7,784 bases of DNA from Buchnera aphidicola str. Ak (Acyrthosiphon kondoi). Lineage in GTDB: Bacteria > Pseudomonadota > Gammaproteobacteria > Enterobacterales > Enterobacteriaceae. The DNA lies in the NCBI RefSeq assembly GCF_000225445.1, contig NC_017257.1:1-7784 (forward strand), given 5' to 3'. This document shows, piece after piece, positions 7,168 through 7,784 of this stretch. The notes under the pieces are model-generated. The model was not told the origin of the DNA, made no database searches, and saw only the letters and a list, made by a program, of their open reading frames with translations. Made by a program: the position numbers and the translations under genes. The first letter of the stretch is position 1. The number at the start of each line of letters is the position of its first letter.

Positions 7168-7784
7168 AATTTATTGGTCATACAGGTATTGTTGTTCCCT
7201 TAGATATATCTAATATAGATACGGATATTATTATTCCTAAGCAATTTTTAAAAAGAGTAAATAAAATTGGATTTGGTAAATACTTATTTCATGACTGGCG
7301 TTTTCTTGATGTAAATCAAAAGATTAAAAATGAGCAATTTATTTTAAATAAGAAAATTTATAAAAATGCAAGTATTTTATTAACTGGTGAGAATTTTGGC
7401 TGTGGATCTTCAAGAGAGCATGCTGTTTGGTCTTTAGTAGATTATGGATTTAAAGTAATCATAGCACCTAGTTTTGCTGATATTTTTTATGATAACAGTT
7501 TTAATAATAAACTACTTTTAATTACTTTAAGTAAAAGTGAAATTTCATTTCTTTTTGATATTGTAAAGTGTGATATAGCTATTAATTTTAATATTAGTTT
7601 AATTGATAAAACAATTACTGTAAATAAAAATATATTTTCATTTGAATTAGATGATTCTTATTATTTTTGTTTATTAAATAATTTAGATAGTATTGACTTA
7701 ACTATGAAACATTTATCGGATATAAAAACTTATGAAGGGGGTATATCTGATTTTATTTTAGAAAGGCGAGAGTTTAAATCTTAA
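7161..7784 (+). CDS. leuD: 3-isopropylmalate dehydratase small subunit LeuD
   Basis: LeuD is the small, swivel-domain subunit of isopropylmalate isomerase and pairs with LeuC to complete the active site. The 207-residue protein (E. coli 201) carries HTGIVVPLD...[11 protein letters not shown] at the N-terminus, FHDWRFLD near residue 45, [12 protein letters not shown] at about 77-88 (Cys81, Arg85, His87), and [23 protein letters not shown]. The C-terminal third is more divergent, as is common in this family. Its ATG lies inside the end of leuC (ATGTTAA contains both the start and the leuC stop). A weak GTGAGA at 7145-7150 precedes it. The stop codon is the last three bases of the window; on the circle the 54-bp palindrome at 9-62 would terminate the operon. 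Confidence 0.97.
   Translation: MLKFIGHTGIVVPLDISNIDTDIIIPKQFLKRVNKIGFGKYLFHDWRFLDVNQKIKNEQFILNKKIYKNASILLTGENFGCGSSREHAVWSLVDYGFKVIIAPSFADIFYDNSFNNKLLLITLSKSEISFLFDIVKCDIAINFNISLIDKTITVNKNIFSFELDDSYYFCLLNNLDSIDLTMKHLSDIKTYEGGISDFILERREFKS

Larger units (their letters stand above)
1..7784. other. Probable complete circular leucine plasmid (pLeu type) of Buchnera
   Basis: The window contains two IncFII-like rep genes, yqhA and leuABCD, which is the gene set known for leucine plasmids of Buchnera aphidicola in aphids. Base composition is very A+T-rich in genes and spacers alike. The last base is the end of the leuD stop codon, and the first bases lead straight into a long palindrome suited to terminate leuD. 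This fits a circle opened just after leuD. No chromosomal gene, insertion sequence, tRNA or rRNA is seen. Circularity is inferred from the layout and total length and cannot be read from a linear string. Confidence 0.85.

Overview
The window looks like a complete leucine plasmid (pLeu type) of Buchnera aphidicola, the obligate gammaproteobacterial endosymbiont of aphids. The evidence is the extreme A+T richness, proteins that read as slightly eroded enterobacterial orthologues (LeuA, LeuB, LeuC, LeuD and YqhA align almost end to end with my recollection of the E. coli proteins), and the gene set of two RepA paralogues, yqhA and leuABCD, which is the known content of these plasmids. The window length is close to my recollection of about 7.8 kb for such plasmids. 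It starts between genes and ends exactly on the leuD stop codon, so it is probably a circle cut just after leuD. No other replicon's DNA is visible.

Layout, left to right: a perfect 54-bp palindrome (9-62) that on the circle lies a few bases after leuD; a roughly 265-bp gene-free stretch; repA2 on the minus strand; an A+T-rich divergent spacer; yqhA on the plus strand; repA1 on the plus strand; a perfect 94-bp palindrome (2886-2979); then leuA-leuB-leuC-leuD on the plus strand to the end. The two rep genes point away from each other with yqhA between them. Each runs towards one of the two long palindromes, and the same two palindromes bracket the leu operon.

Function: LeuA, LeuB and the LeuCD complex convert 2-ketoisovalerate plus acetyl-CoA to 2-ketoisocaproate, the direct precursor of leucine, which the symbiont is known to supply to its aphid host. 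All catalytic and metal-binding residues I could place are present. The C-terminal allosteric domain of LeuA is also full length, so feedback inhibition may persist. I see no leucine-codon leader peptide upstream of leuA, so the enterobacterial attenuation control seems absent. RepA1 and RepA2 are IncFII-type initiators. RepA2 keeps the full-length basic region, while RepA1 is 31 residues shorter there. YqhA is a small inner-membrane protein of unknown role.

The system itself is a known class of plasmid. The points worth a second look are the two perfect palindromes, the unequal RepA pair, the repA1 start and promoter arrangement, the lack of a leu leader, and the unidentified origin.
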